Notes: generated by a model not told the origin, from the sequence alone. Positions 10,953 through 24,512 are shown, counted from the first letter of the stretch. The stretch is DNA of 64,000 nt from Schizophyllum amplum (GCA_007026445.1 VDMD01000005.1:496001-560000); one strand, 5' to 3'. Numbers and translations: made by a program.

Positions 10953-13327
10953 TCAGAAGCTCGTCGACTCGTCCGCGTTGAGAATGAGAAGCGAGAAAAA
11001 GCGAATCTTCTCCACCAGGTTGTACACCTCCGTGCCTACAAGAATTCGCGTCAGCCTTGCTCACGCCACGCCGCGCAAAAAATGTCGAAATGTAACACCG
11101 CACTCACTCTCGTTCACTGTATGTGCGCCGTTGAACGTCCGCTTCTTCGTCTTGTACCCGTTGCTGTGGTTGTACCGGAAGATGTGCTTCGTCAGGCGCC
11201 AGTAATACTGCGTGTCCGTGTTCCCCGTGCTGATGCTTGGCGCGACGACGATGTTCTCGCCGCTCAGGCCACGGTGGCCGTTGTACGTCGCCTTGATTGT
11301 GCCCATGAGGTACTCGTACGGCGCGGAGCCGGGCGCAGTGGGCGTCACCGGCGCCGGGTCGAGCGCGTGCCCAAAGGCGACGGTGAGGTTAAGCGTGCCG
11401 TAGGCTTGGGAGCTGTGGGATGCCAGCGTCAGCGCCTATCACGAAGCGTAAGGTTGGCTGCTGCATAACTTACTTCGGGATGACAGTCTCCCCAAAGGCC
11501 TCCATGCTCAGGTTATACTTCTCCGCAACGGGCTTCAATCGTGCGGCGTCGATCGCCTCCGTCTCCTTGACCGAGCTTTGGGTGAGGATGCGGTGGTTGA
11601 CGACCGCGTACGCCTGCTCGGGGAGCGCGTTGGACTTGACGCCGCCGTTGATCACTGGGATGACGCATGAGCAAGGAAGACGATGGCCAGAATCTCCCAC
11701 TTACTATCGATCGCCTGCGTCGTCTGCAAGTTGACCTTGTAAATCGGCTCCTGCACAAGCAGGCGCTCCGCCTCCGCGAGCGCGTCATCGTTAGACGCGG
11801 ACGCCTTGACCGCCGCGCGCAGGTCATCGTTGATGTCGGGCGCGTACTCCGCAAGGCACTTCCACGTCCAGTAGAAGGGTTCCTCGCGAGACTGATGAAT
11901 ACTGGCGTTAGAGGGGGCGGGAACTAGAGGGATGCAGTGTGGCATACCAGCTTCGGCTCGAACGGCTTCTCCTCGAGCGTGGTGATCATGTCCGCGAGCA
12001 TGCCAATGGTCTACAATAGCATTAGCAGTCGGACGGCGAATCTTAGATAGAATGAATCACCGTGTGTGAGGGCGGCACACTGGAGTGGCCACCCGGCGAG
12101 TCGACCTGCACACGAATGTCCAGGTATCCCTTCTCGCCAATACCTGGGGTGGCGAATACAGCGCCCTCAATCTCTGCGAATCCTCCGCCTTCATCGACCT
12201 GTTGCAATGTCAGCACGAGTCCGGCAATTTTTGCGAAATGCATGCATACCAGCAGAGCAAAACCATCCTTCCCGTACATCTCCTCGAGCGCGGGGCCGAG
12301 GGTCGCAGCACCCTGTATATAGACGTAAGTATAAGATCGAAAGAATGTGCTCGCCTGCATCTGCAGTATTTTCCGAGCGCACGCCTATCCAATAGCTCAC
12401 GTATTTTCCAAATGCCTCCTCGTCAATGCCGAACGCGAGCACTACAGAGCGCGAGGGCTCAAAGCTGTGCTCAAGCATGGTCTCAATCGTGGCCATGATA
12501 GAGATGAGACTGCTCTTGTCGTCGCTGGAACCGCGTCCCCAGATGCGCTCGCCTGTGCAACGGTCAGCATAAAGCAGCAGACTCTCGCACGATGCTCACC
12601 ATCGAAGTACCCTGAGTACGGCGGGTGCTCCCATTCCGCTACCGTGCGCGGCTCGACAGGAACAACATCCTGGTGCGCGGTAAGAAGTATGGGGAGGAGC
12701 GAAGAATCCGAGCCAGGCCACTCGTAGACGAGGCCGTAGGTGTTGACCGTCGTCTTCTTAAGAGTTGTGTGGCTGGAGGTAGAAAGTAAGATACGAGCTC
12801 ATCAGGATACAACGCGTGTAACGCACAGGAGGGGGAATTTCTTCTCGAGGTATGCGTGGAAGTCAGCGAAGACTTCCCAGCGCGGCTCCTCGCCCACGGG
12901 ACCCATATCGTCGAAGGCCTCCGTCCTGCATCCGTGCGATCAGTTTATATCCCAGCAACTATTGTCAAAGTACGCACGGAATCTGCACTGCGCCCGAAAG
13001 CAAGTCGATCATGCGCGTCTTGAAGTCCGCATCCGTCACAACAGCATCGACGTACGCGTTGAAGAAGGTGTCGTGCTTCTGGGGGAGCAGCTCTCCCGTC
13101 TGGGGGCACAGCGACTCGTCACTCGCTGGCGCGTCAAACACCGCCTGCGCCTCGAGCGGCTCCGTCGAGCGCGTAATCGTCCGCGCGTGCGCGTAGCTCA
13201 AGGGGAGAGAGGCAAGTGCCGCGAAGGCCAGGTACTTCCACTTGCGCTGACCGCGCGCCGGCGCAGAGGCCGACGTCGGGAGAGGCAGCTGCGCGTTCGT
13301 TGGGATCGCCGTCTTCATGTCCGCCAT
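10953..13327 (-). CDS. M20 carboxypeptidase S (vacuolar Gly-Xaa carboxypeptidase type)
   Basis: This is a metallopeptidase of the M20 family related to yeast Cps1, which releases C-terminal residues from short peptides in the vacuole for nitrogen use. A single N-terminal hydrophobic segment (KYLAFAALASLPLSY, about residues 30-45) fits a type II membrane anchor. Zinc-ligand and catalytic motifs appear in order: AHQDVVPVEP (His and catalytic Asp), GRGSSDDKS (bridging Asp), GIDEEAFGK (catalytic Glu pair), and a dimerisation-lid region followed by APSISTGNTDTQYYW. The C-terminus (VEKIRFFSLLILNADES) is family-typical and stops at 10953. About nine introns are present. It converges on COX20 with only 165 bp between the stops. 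The start at 13327 (MADMK) is chosen over the next Met because it lies at the beginning of the open frame. Confidence 0.9.
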
Positions 13328-13717
13328 CGCAAGGGAAGGGGAATAAGCAGCGTCAGAAGCGTGTGTACGCCGTCGTTTTTATTACTCAGAACTGTGCTAT
13401 CGAGCCGTATGTTGGTCGGACGTCGGGCCACTCACCGACGGCGACTAATCAGCAGACGATAGCAATACGATAAGCGCGCGGTGTGTGCCGCGGGAGACAG
13501 AGGGTGCTGGGCGCAAGCTGGGCGGGACTTACCGCAATGCCGCGGCACCGGAGTTCGCCCCGGCAGGTAGTCTTTGTGGGTTCAAGAGGTGCACCATGGC
13601 CACTACATAGTTCGAAAAATTCTCGTTATAATTCTTGTCTACAACACGCTCAGACATTCGAAAGAATCGTCATAGAAACCCCCTGTAATCCAAAAGCCGA
13701 CAGCGTCGCTCAAGCGC
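13328..13717. other. intergenic, carboxypeptidase promoter side
   Basis: 390 bp between the carboxypeptidase start and the aspartic protease stop, both genes on the minus strand. No further gene was recognised. Confidence 0.4.
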
Positions 13718-15510
13718 TCACTGATAGTTCACCGTCGCATTCGTGTACTCCGTGGAAGCGAAACCAAGCTGCGCATTCGCGCTGTCGTACACAGAGTAGA
13801 AGCGCTCGAGGAACACATAGCCGTTGATGAAGTCGAGCCCCTCCCCGGATGAGCTGCCCATGTCCGAGACGACGAGGTACAAGCTGTCCGCTGTCCCGCC
13901 GATCGCCTCATTCAGCGCCGTTGGCCATAGCTGGGCGTCCGGAATGAGTTCGTAGGTGACCTGCGCATCGATGTCAGAAAGAATGATAGAGCATGAAGTG
14001 GGGATGGTAAAAAGAGCGGCGGAAAAAGCGAAGCGCACCCCGTTGATGTCGAAGAACAGGCTTTTCAACGACAAGAATTGTTCCGCAGAGATGGAAAGCA
14101 AGCCTGTGGTAGAGTCCAATGTGGCGCCAGTAGCGTCAACATAGGCGTCGTAAGCGTCCGTGGCCAGGTAGAGCAGCGTGGTGCCCGTGTCCGTGATGCC
14201 CGCGGTCAGTGCGAGGATCTCCGTGTCACCATACAAAACGCTTTGGTCGTATCCTGTGTGCAACAGATAAGCCCAGTCATTGATCACCTTCACCCAAGCT
14301 CTCACCCCAATAGTACGTCGCAGGCTCCGTGGTGGTCTTTGGACTGCCAGCAGCGGTCACGTCAGCATTTCATAAAATCCTATGAGCCTCCACGTACAAA
14401 ATGTTGAGTTCTCCAGAGTACAGCGATTCATCGACACCGCCTGAGAACCTCGCACGTCAGATGCGAGCGCTGGACATCGGAGACCTATTGCCTGCCACGT
14501 ACCGAACGTCAGAACACCGTTCTGCACTTCCTCCTCCGTCGTGGGTGCGAAGGAGATGCCCAAGCTCCAGTCACTGATGACGCCCTCCGTATACAGGTTG
14601 TCCGTCACAGTGGGAATTTCCTCACTAGACGTCAGCAAAGTGCCGGTGGTGAGGTATGTCGGCCCGATGCTGCAGAATCGCAAATAAGCGGAAGGCATCG
14701 GCAAGGGGATTGTGAGACTCACCCAAGAATTCCATCGTAAGGGCTGAATCCGTTGCTAATCGTAGAGAATGTATCAGCGTGAGCGCGGAGCGCGCAGTCG
14801 TATGAGTGGGCCACATACGATATGAAAGCTGCCCCGATGGACTGCTCCGGATAACAAGATCGTCGCTGAGCGTAACGGTGTCGATGTACTCGAGACCTAA
14901 GCCCAAAATAAGCCACTGAGGCGTGCCAGCAAAGACAGTCGGTCTAGCATACCAATGAAAAATCCTGATCCATAGGTGACCTCCACAATGTCGCCCGTGC
15001 TCTCAGACGTAGATGTCTGCTCGTAGGGCGTTACCGCACCAACCTATGTAAACAAAAAGTCCGCTCAGGATCGATCTTACACCTATTGTGTGTCTGGACA
15101 ATATACCTACCCATGTATTTGAGCTTCCCGTGTCTACGATCAAGTTGTCTACAGGAAAGAAAAAGGAGTCAGTCGACCGAAGAGTACTAAGATCGTTGGC
15201 TCTGTCAAGTTGGCCACTTACAAGTTGTCGGCGGCGATCCGACGCCCACTTCCGCAATGTAGATGACGGCCTCGTTGATCACAGGCTCAGTCGCGTTAGC
15301 CGCAACCTTCGTACCAGGCGCCCTGAAGGCCTTGGTCTTCAGCGCCTGAGCGCGCTGACGACCCGACGTCACCATCTGCGGTCCAGTAGTAACATTGAGC
15401 TCTTTGAGCAGAGAGACCGACACCGGCGCGCGAGGAATGATGGCAGGGCTGGCGCCCACTGCTACTAGTGCCAGGAGAAGAGGGCTGAGCAAACGGCTGA
15501 GGGCGGCCAT
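13718..15510 (-). CDS. secreted A1 aspartic protease (polyporopepsin-like)
   Basis: This is a pepsin-family acid endopeptidase. The start at 15510 is followed by a clear signal peptide (MAALSRLLSPLLLALVAVGA) and a propeptide of about 70 residues. The first active-site motif, VDTGSSNTWVG, occurs after two introns. The second, TDTGTTLLYL, lies in the last large exon. In between are SYRMW, FSPYDGILG-type and FAPTTEEEVQNGVLTFG segments, and the end (QLGFASTEYTNATVNYQ) is of the usual 'rfysvyd...lGfA' type. At least eight exons are needed. The short propeptide and the Ser/Thr-rich mature chain resemble polyporopepsins of wood-decay basidiomycetes. It is probably exported for extracellular nitrogen acquisition. 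Confidence 0.9.
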
Positions 15511-16714
15511 AACGACAAAGTCTCAGATCCAGAAGGGGAGTCCAGGCGACCCGAGCGAGCGCCGCAGGCTCCATTATATAGCCGGCGCAGGTGCGCTGAC
15601 TTCCAGTGCTTCTCTCCGATGTTGTATATCTGGCTTCAGAAGCCCTGGCAGTCGTTCCCAGCGCGCGCGTCATCATCTCGTACCGCAACACAGTCTGCGA
15701 GTGTAGACCAGCTGGAGGAGCCGAGTGCGCATACTGGTGACGACCAGAGAAGGTCGATGGGTGTGCGAAGGACTGAATAGCCAGCTGGTATCGGTACCCG
15801 AGGTGAGCAATGGTTCAGAGGCAGCAGAACAGCCGACTAAGTACGACTGTTTCGCACGAGTATAGAGAAGACTTCCGCATCGGCCCTATCACAGCGCATC
15901 AAGCACTTGACGATGCGCATGCCTTCGCGTTGGCCATGAGCTGGGAACCTTCGGGGATGCAGATAGCCCTGGTAAGACCACAGATAGCAAAGATAACAAG
16001 ACTGCATCTGAGAGTCTATGAGGCTCCGTCGCGCTATGAGGCGCAGGTCTGACGCAGAGTGGGATGGATGTGGCATGGGAAAAAGAAGGAAGGCTGCTTG
16101 CCCAAACGGGGTAGAAACACGAACCGTCACAAGGGCACGTGAAGTGACCGAGCGCGTAATCAGGCCTTGCAAAGGTTCAAGGTGGCGCGGGCCTAAAGCA
16201 AAAGTCAGGACGCAGATCGGACTCGAGGGAATATGAAAGCATGCTATTCAAACAGGCAATGTAAGCGGCATACATGCAGCTAGCTATTCAGAACAAAGTC
16301 ATAAGAGCGTACTAGCTGAGAGGACAACACTCTAGATAATAGATGCAGTAAACCGACTGTGTCGGCTGTATAACGCGCGACAGGCCATGGAAACATATTG
16401 TCATGCAAAGAGAACGGTAACCCGGGGGAACGAACGGTACACCAATGATGACGGTAGTACACCCTACACTTGACAGCGTCAGATCCTAAGGCCTAAGCAA
16501 CAGATAAACTACACTCTGCATATGAAAAAGTCCAGAGGTTATGGAGGAAATGAGGACATGTTGGATACGGGGAGCATAACAAAGTCAGAGCGAGGATGCG
16601 ACCACGATACATACGGGTTAATATACAACGAGCACCGCGAAGGGACGCTCTTATCACGTCGTCCATTTGGTACGTCGTCCGAAGCACTATATTGTCCAAG
16701 TGGAGAAGACATGC
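15511..16714. other. intergenic, 1.2 kb, no gene seen
   Basis: This lies between the protease promoter and the 3' end of the forkhead gene. ORFs on both strands are short and unrelated to known proteins. Part of it must be the protease promoter; a purine-rich stretch lies near 16060-16110. Confidence 0.4.
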
Positions 16715-19570
16715 TCAATACCACCGCGAGTACTTGGGGCTGGTCAAGTTGTCCGGTCCACCTGGGCTGTTGTATAGCAGGTGGCTTCGTCCCTTGCCAA
16801 AGATCCCGCCTGGGCTGTCTCCCATCCCGCGCAGAGCGCTGCGCCGCACCTCGTCGTCCAACAGCGCGCTCGTGTCGTAATCGTCGAGTACGAGCCGGCC
16901 ATTCGGAGTGCGGAACGGCGAGATGCCTGGATAGCCGCGCGTCGGCGTGCGGTACGGCGACGTGTGCGGCCACAGGGTAGCGAGGGTGACTGGCTTGCGA
17001 GGTGGGGTCACCATGCGCCTGGGCGGCGTCGTCTGCCGGCCGGGAGGCGAGCCGCGCATGTGCGAAGAGGAGCTTTGGCCGGCGGAGGGGTGATCGAGGT
17101 GCGACTTGTAGTGCGCGAGACTGGTCGCGGGGCTCATCTGCGAGAGCGGAGAATGGCTGGACGTTCGGTGGAGGTCTCGTTTGCGCGCCTGCCGTGGCGG
17201 CGTTGAAGGCGGTCCGGGGCTCAGTGAGCGACGCAGAACATGAGCTCTAGAGCCCTGTGACCGCATGAAGCCCGGGCTGCTGGGCGACCGGATGGTGGAA
17301 GAGGGCGAGGGTCCTGCAGATCATGTCAGCAATGCGGCTATCAAGACCCGTAGGATATGCTCACCTCCGGTATGTCGATCAGGTCGTTCAAGCTCAGGCG
17401 CTTGCCAGGCAAACGATTGCTTGAAGTACTGCTGCTCGAGCTTCCGGCTGACGACGGGCGCGGTGACATGCCCAGCATAATACCGGGCTGCAAAGCACTG
17501 GAGCTGCTTCGCGATCGCGTGAAGAGCGGCGCGGGCCCGAGCAGACCAAAATCTCCATTGTTGGAACCCATTTCCCGTTCAGAGACCATGTCGACATCGA
17601 CCCCCGATATTGTGACCGTGTCGTTGCTACTATGGTCTTTGTTGCTCGAGGAGTCGTCCTCTGCAGCGCTGAAGTCGGCCTCGCTCGAAGGCGGCATGGA
17701 CGACGGAGGGCTCGACGAGCTATGGTTAGGTGTGAGAGCGGGCATGGATGGTAGGGATGAGATAGAGGCTGTCGAGCGAGGAGGGCGGCGGCGCATAGTA
17801 GGAGGCTCCACCGGAGACGTGTCATCTTGTTCCTCGTCCATGTCGCCAGGCTCAGAACCGTTCTGCGAAGCGGCAAGTGAGGCGGAAGATGATGACGTTG
17901 ATGCCGCGGTGATAGCACTGAGCGCCACCCGCTGGTAGTTCGAGGTTACAGGGAGCGGAGGGAAGATCAGTCCCGGAGGCTGTTCTGTCTGTGGGACCGC
18001 CGAGTAGTAAGGCTGGTGATGCGTCGCAGGGCGGGTAGGAGGAAAGAGAGGCTGCGCATGCAGTGTCGGTACGACCACCGGGGAAGGGGGCGCGTCAGGA
18101 GCTGGTCGTGCCTTCTTCGAAGCCCTATTTGTCGTCGTAGGCTCGTCGTCGTCGTTCGCACGCTTCCTCCTATTGGCTCTGCCACCCTCCTTAACGTTGG
18201 CATCTTTGCACTTGTGCTTCTTGAAACCGCCTCCCTCGAAGCACTCCAAGTCCTGGTCCCATATCGCCCACAGACTCCGGCCGACGGCCCTATCCCTAGT
18301 CACCTTGCGGAAAACGACGGTGGTACTGAGCACATGTCTGATACTGTTCATCCACGTTGTCTCCCCGCGTTTGAAGTAAGGATACACGATAGTGATCCAG
18401 TCGTATATCTCCTGTAGCGTCAAGCGGTGCTCCGGGGACGACAGTATCGCCTGGCCGATGATAGCAGCATAGGAGCGCTCCGGCTTGAAGGGAGAGTATG
18501 GGCCGGGCGGCAGCGTGAAGGGCAGCGCCTCCGTCTCGCTCTCTTGCGCTGACGTATTTGCCGGGCCGGGGGATGACACGAGGTTGACAATGCCACGGGA
18601 GGGTGATGACTGAGGGGACTCTTGCGGAGGAGACGATGGCGGGAAGCTTGTTGAGGAGAACATGGAGTCCCTGGGCATTGTGCGGTTACTATGGGGTGTG
18701 ACTGGCTGAGTGCCAGATCCTCCCGCCGTAGGATACGGCAATGGCAGGTAGCGAGGGTAGCCCGTTGCAGGTGAGTACTGGCTGAACGAGCCTGACGAGG
18801 GCGTCTGGGATGGTTTCGCGGACGTAATCGCTTGAGAGGGGGCGCTCGAAGTCGACGCTGGAGCCGTCTAGAGGAGACAGAACATGAGCAAGGCGCGACC
18901 TGTAACGCGTAACATGACATACCATCGTCCGCGATAGTGGCTTGATCGGTTCCACTAGGGTGTGTTCTCTGTAGTACTTGCTCATTGCAGGCGTGAACAA
19001 CGACGCGTTCTGGGATGTTTTATGAGACAAGATCCAACGCCGAGCGCGACAACTCACCTGTTTGTCGTTGTCCATCGATCTAGACGCCTGTGGCTGAACA
19101 CTGAGACCGCGTGATTGCGATGCTGCGACACTGGTGGCCCGCGACGCGCTAGGGGTAGGTGAAGGCGGATGCGCCATCGACGCCCTGCTTCCCGTTCTGT
19201 CCTTCCGCTTCTTTTCCCGCCGGCTCTGGTTCTGCCTCTCGATGACCGCCTCCATGGACAGTGGAACAGTCACCTCATGAGGCTCGGCCTTGACCGGGGT
19301 CGCAGGGGGCGACGCGTCTCGGCCCATCGTCGAGTTCGAGCGGGATACCGGGGGAGCTTGTGATGATGATGTCCGGCTAAGACGCGGGCACGGCTGCGCG
19401 TCGTCTGCAGGCGCTGACGCGCCGGCGTCACCGCCCCGTGTAGGGTCGTTGTCGAGGAACTGACGCATTTGTCGGCTGCGCTTGTCAAGGTCTTCACGCG
19501 TCATGCCGAGCGTCTTTAGGAGCTGGTCGATGGGGGAGATGTCCTGCGCTGGCTGCGCCTGCTCCGCCAT
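16715..19570 (-). CDS. forkhead transcription factor
   Basis: This is a nuclear DNA-binding regulator of about 850 residues with a single forkhead domain near the middle. Domain landmarks are KPERSYAAIIGQAIL, TLQEIYDWI, YPYFKRGETTWMNSIRHV and GRSLWAIWDQDLECF. The wings are followed by a basic stretch (KKHKCKDANVK, RRKRAND). Flanks are long, low-complexity and Ser/Pro-rich, with many SP and TP sites toward the C-terminus, consistent with Cdk regulation as in fungal Hcm1/Fkh proteins. Exons run 19570-19058, 19009-18923, 18867-17365, then a last exon from about 17313 to 16715. The first three join in phase. The junction of exons 3 and 4 does not keep phase with the obvious GT-AG pair, so an unusual site or a one-base error lies near 17313-17365. 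Recognition helix 3 has NSIRHV where most forkheads have NSIRHN. Confidence 0.88.
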
Positions 19571-19991
19571 CGTGGTCGATTTGCGGGCGTGTTATAGGCT
19601 GGCTGGCTGTGTCCCGAAGTCGAGTGCGGAAAAAGCGTCGCGTTCCGCTAGACGAGAACGCAGGTTGTAGTCGATCTCTATCACCCAGATTCTGTGGGGC
19701 AGAAGAGATAGCACAGGGAGAGGGGGAGATAAGTCGCTTTGAGAAAAAACGGAGTGATAGTCGGGACGAAGAGTCGTCGGGACATGAAGAGATCATTTGC
19801 CTCGAGACCTTCCTGATTCGGTGCGCCTCGTGTTTCCCCTCGTCAAATTACACAGCTCCGATGACCGCGATGCAGCATGCACTGACATGCTGTAGGTGTG
19901 TTGATAACTCGTATTATTATCTAAAAAGTCCCTATATATCCTCTCGTAGTCCAACAGCAAAGCTGACTATGGTACAAAGTCTGCAAAGGGA
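19571..19991. other. intergenic, forkhead promoter and LIG4 3' side
   Basis: 420 bp upstream of the forkhead start and downstream of the LIG4 stop. No gene or clear promoter element was recognised. Confidence 0.4.
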
Positions 19992-22900
19992 TCAGCAATA
20001 GACCAAGTGCCCCAAGCAGCCGCACGTACTCTCCTCATCCAACAGCGTGTTCTCCTCCAGACACGCGTCGATATATCCGGACAACACGAGATGGCGGCGT
20101 TTCGGTCTGCCACAGGGTCCTTCAGCCTGTGTACGACGCGTACTATCGCAGAGCACTCACTTCGAGGTCCGCCTCATAAGATCTATCCGCCGACTCAAGT
20201 CCCTCTTGTCCAGCACAACATGCGTGAGTTTGGGCTCGTCCAAATCCACGACCCGGCCGCCGTGGCCCTCGATCCTGGACTTAAGCTCTGCCAAACTACG
20301 CGTTTGGAGTACACGCTGATTAGATCCTACGTACAAGGCCTGTTGACAAGCGGACGCACCTCTTGTTGATATCATCCTCATGCGAGGTGGATCGGACGGA
20401 CATGCTGTTCGCGCGTGCATTGGAGGGCGAGTCGAGGTAAAAGCAGCTGCAGGCGGTGTTTGGGTGATCATCTCGGGCTTCCAGGGCGCACCGGACTCAC
20501 AGGTGCTTGAAAATCTGCTCCTCGTCGTAATGCATCGCATTATTATCATCACCCATTCTGACGTCCAATGCGTTGGACTCCTGATCATCTGTCTTCTGCG
20601 TTGTTGAAAGCGTGTCTTGCGTGCCCTCAACGTCGTCCCGATCGACATTCAGCCAGAAGTCCATGCCGTCGTCCTCGTTCCCAACGTCCGCATTGTCCGA
20701 GTCGTTGTCGGAGTCAACCTCCAGAGGAACGTGATCGGTCTTGGGCTTGTCCTCGGCATCGTCATCTCCGCCTTCCAGCCATTCCGCCAGCTCCGGGTCC
20801 AGATCGATTTTCGGCTGGGTAGATGTAGAAGTCTCCTTCAAGTCGGATACCTCCGGCTCTTCAGACTTAACGCTTCTCTTCCTCTTGCTCGTCCCTTGCG
20901 AGGCCTGCGGCGCAGGTTCATCGTCCGACGAATCCTCCGTTACGCTGCCTTCCGCATCTCCTCCCTCATTGTCACCGTACTCGTCCGTCGACTTCCGCCG
21001 GGAGCTTGCGAAGAAGAAATATCTGTCTGACATCAGCATCGATCCATGTTCACAACCACACGACGCACTTCTTCTGCATTGGCACCAGCTCGCTCTCTGC
21101 AATGCAGTCCATGATCCACTGGGGGCGCACGACATCGTTCGCATCCTTACGAATGATGAGCTGCAAGTCATATGCTGCCATCGCCCGGTTAACAAAGAGA
21201 CCGAACAGGAGCGGCACGACTTACGAGTCGACGCCCCATTGTAGACAACGATAGCTTTCGGGTCTTTCGCAAACTGCGTGCATTGACCTCCATGTGACCG
21301 GATGAGCTTCATGATCTTCGTCCTGTCTTCATCTCCAGTCCGCGCCTTCGGGTCTGATATGACCACTAAGCATGATTTCAGCTCTGGCCGATTCGGGACT
21401 TCTTGAGACAACGCACCAAACTTCATGCCTTTGAATAGGTCGCTCTCCTCCTTGACGTCCTTCAAGTCGGGCGCATCGAATTGCGAGAGCATCTCCACCT
21501 TCTTCTTAGTCGTGACCTTGCGCTTCTTCTTGGTCGACCTGCGCACGACATTAGGATGATTTCCGAGACCCAAATCTCGCAGCGTACACAGCATTCGTCT
21601 CCATCTTGCGCTTTTTCTCTGACTTGAGTTGCTCCAGGACGGCTTGTTAATACGTCCAGTCAGCTCGCCCGCGGTCTGGCCAATGCGAGACAACACGCAC
21701 CGGTCGCTGACATGCAGTCCGCGATGGACAACTCATCCCTGATAGACAGCGCGCGCGGGAAGCGCATTGTGTACCGCATATGGTACTGGTCTGCGCCTCA
21801 TCAGCAACCATGTACCGCCCAATTTAACACATAGCACATACCAGAAGGTGTAATCTCCGCAGCCTTCACCTTTAGGATGAACGAGCTATACATGATCAGC
21901 CAACCGTCTGTCGACGCGATCATCCTATGACTCACTCCTCCGGCTCAAGGTACACATCGCCCTTGTCTTCGTGCGACTTCTTCGCCGTCTGCAGGTACTT
22001 GGGCGGGTTCTTGGGGTCCCACGTTTTCCAGTTCTTGGCGCGCACCCAGATGTAGTCGGCGTACGTCAGGCCAGAGCCGATGCGCACGAAGGTGCTGTAT
22101 CTGCGTGATGGGGAAGTGGTAAGGTGCCATTCAGGTAGATCTTCAACAAGTCCTCACTTCGGCTCATCGTCTGCGTTGCTATGTCTGTCGTCGTAGACGG
22201 CGCAGATGAGGGTGGACACGCCGCCTGAGCGCTTGCCGGTCCCGTAGTTGCCGGCGACGACGAGAACGTCGACAGTCTCGCCCATATTGTCCTGCGCCGT
22301 CCATTTTAGTCGCAATACGTAGTACAGTATAGGCCTGAGCGCTTACCATGTATTCCGGCTTGACCTGTTGCGCGTCAGTATACAGTGATGCTTGAGGGCC
22401 GCCGAACGCACCTTAATCCAGTCATTATTCCGCCCATTCAGCACGTACTGCGACTTCGGGTGTTTGATGACCAGGCCTTCTCCGCGGTTCGCCATGACTT
22501 CGTCCATGCGGTCGCGGATGTCCTTCGCGCTTCGCCCGCGGTGCTCGACTGCGAACTCAATGCGACCAGGGACCTCGGTCAAGCATGCCCGCATATTCTT
22601 CTTACGGAACGCGGTCGATCGCCCGAGGAGGGACTGGCCGTTCAGGTAAAGCAAATCAAAAACCTTGAGACAAGGGCGGGGCGCGCCTTGCTTTTTCGAC
22701 TGGTCTGCATCAAGGTCAGGGTAAGTTGCAAAAATGTGGGCAGCATAGATACGCACCAAGCGCGGCGGTCTTGAGCGTACCAAATGGCAAGTTGCGCTCG
22801 GAGATAGGATCCCAGACCAACATCTCGCCATCCAGGATAAGGCTGTAGGAGGATATAAGTAAGTTGCGAACACAGAACGGACGCCTCACTTGTCAGCTTG

Positions 22901-24263
22901 AGCATGGAAGGTCTTGGCAATACCGGGCGTCAGACTCCCAGTGCCAACGTGCGATCCATAAAGGTACGTGTAGTCCTTGCCCTTCCTGCAAAGCTTCAGC
23001 AATTCGCGCGATAACTGCAGACCGAGCCTTACCTCGAACAATAGAAAAATTGGTTCCCCTGCTTGTGCAATTGCATCCGTTCGCCGTCGAGCTTCTCTTC
23101 GATGATGAACTCCGCACTGCCCATCTCTTTCACGGTATCTTCGATACGCCGTGTCGGCCGCTTGCACAGCATGGGCGTGAATGCCTCGAATATCCGCACA
23201 TTCTTGTCCTGTTCATGGTTCAGTCAGCACATCCGTCATGTACCCTTCTCGCACATTACCTTCTCGCCCAGCCTGTGGCTGGGGTCGGCAAGCTGCCAGG
23301 CAACCTTCTTCAGATCCGAGCAAGTGTTGTAGAGGGCTTGCGCCTCAGGGTGGAATACCGCGAAGACAGTGGTCTCCTTGACGGAGATTTGCATGTCTGT
23401 CGGACATGTTAGCTTGTCGAGCAGATGCAATGGAGACCAAACGGACGCTGACCTTTCAGTATGATACGAGCAAACCATTTCTGCTCGTCCGCAGTAGACT
23501 CATTGTACACCTTCTGTACGATACGAGACTGCTTCTCTCTGTGCGTCTGTCAGCGATGTGATGTCAACACGTCTACTTGCACCTACGATCTGTTAGAGGT
23601 ATCTGCCAGCTGGTCCAGCATGTCGTTCACTTTCTCGACAGTAAGGCTTCCGGTAGCAACCGAGGAGCGCTTGCCGACGACCTCGTTGAGGATGTTGGGG
23701 AAGTCACCTGAGATGGCCTGCTCTGTGTCAGTGGGGACCGGGGGAGCGACGGTAGTACTGACATTCTTCTGAGTCGGTTTCTTCCAGTACAGGAGGCGCA
23801 TCGCATCAGGGTCCGTCTTGCCTAACGGTATAACCCTGATGTACAACTTCGCAAGGGCCTTTTCCTTCAGACCGTATACGGAGCGTTCTCGATCTCGCTG
23901 GGAGAAGGTCACTTCTTATGAAGGGATCAAGCAGGAGGAGATACCTACGTGAGGGAGAAGGAGTCTCAAAACGGGGAACAAGTCGTTGCCACAGTGTACC
24001 CTCCATTTCTGCAGTAAACATAATGAGCAAGAAGCCATGGCGTAAAATGGGACATGGCGCACAGCAAAGAAGTTACTGAGGTATTTCTTGCGCTTGTCCT
24101 GCTTGCGTTCGTTTTGAAGCTTGTCGAACAGCGCACAGAGAATCGAGAAGGGGAGTGTGTCTATGTTGTAGGGTTGATCAGGATATGCGGACTTGTCATC
24201 GCCCTGCTTCGCCACAGGGGAGGGAGAGGTGGGAGCAGAAGAAGGAGCAGGTGTCGGCTGCAT
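19992..24263 (-). CDS. LIG4: DNA ligase IV
   Basis: ATP-dependent ligase that seals double-strand breaks in non-homologous end joining, together with the XRCC4/Lif1 and XLF factors in the nucleus. The start at 24263 (MQPTPAPS) precedes an N-terminal DNA-binding domain (FSILCALFDKL, VIPLGKTDPDAMRLLYWKK). The adenylation motif EEKLDGERMQLHKQ carries the catalytic Lys. Further nucleotidyltransferase motifs follow: LILDGEMLVWD, KVFDLLYLNG, RGEGLVIKHPKS and DVLVVAGNYGTGKRSGG. The OB-fold region contains FVRIGSGLTYADY. Two BRCT domains occupy the C-terminus. Between them is an unusually acidic linker of roughly 150 residues. The last exon ends DEESTCGCLGHLVYC at TGA 19992-19994. More than ten exons are needed, and those checked keep frame. 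The gene shares a 250-bp divergent promoter with the Gin4-like kinase. Confidence 0.94.
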
Positions 24264-24512
24264 TGCATTTAGAGATCAAGCAGGAGAAGAGCAGACGCTG
24301 TTCGTGCCAATGGTGGCAAGAGTCAACATGATCCGCGAAATAAGCGCCGGTGACGCGACCGGTCACAGCGCCTGACCGTGACCCATGCCGGCCCCGCTCC
24401 ACGTGGAAAGTTCCGAGGACATCGCGCCGATGTCAATGTCATCGAGCTGTTGTGCTCCTTGCCAGACGCCGCCACAAGCACATTCTACCTACACCTCACT
24501 CGCCAGCCCGCC
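24264..24512. promoter_or_regulatory. divergent promoter region, LIG4 (-) and Gin4-like kinase (+)
   Basis: 249 bp between the two start codons. A CACGTGG sequence lies at 24399-24405. No TATA box was seen. Confidence 0.45.
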
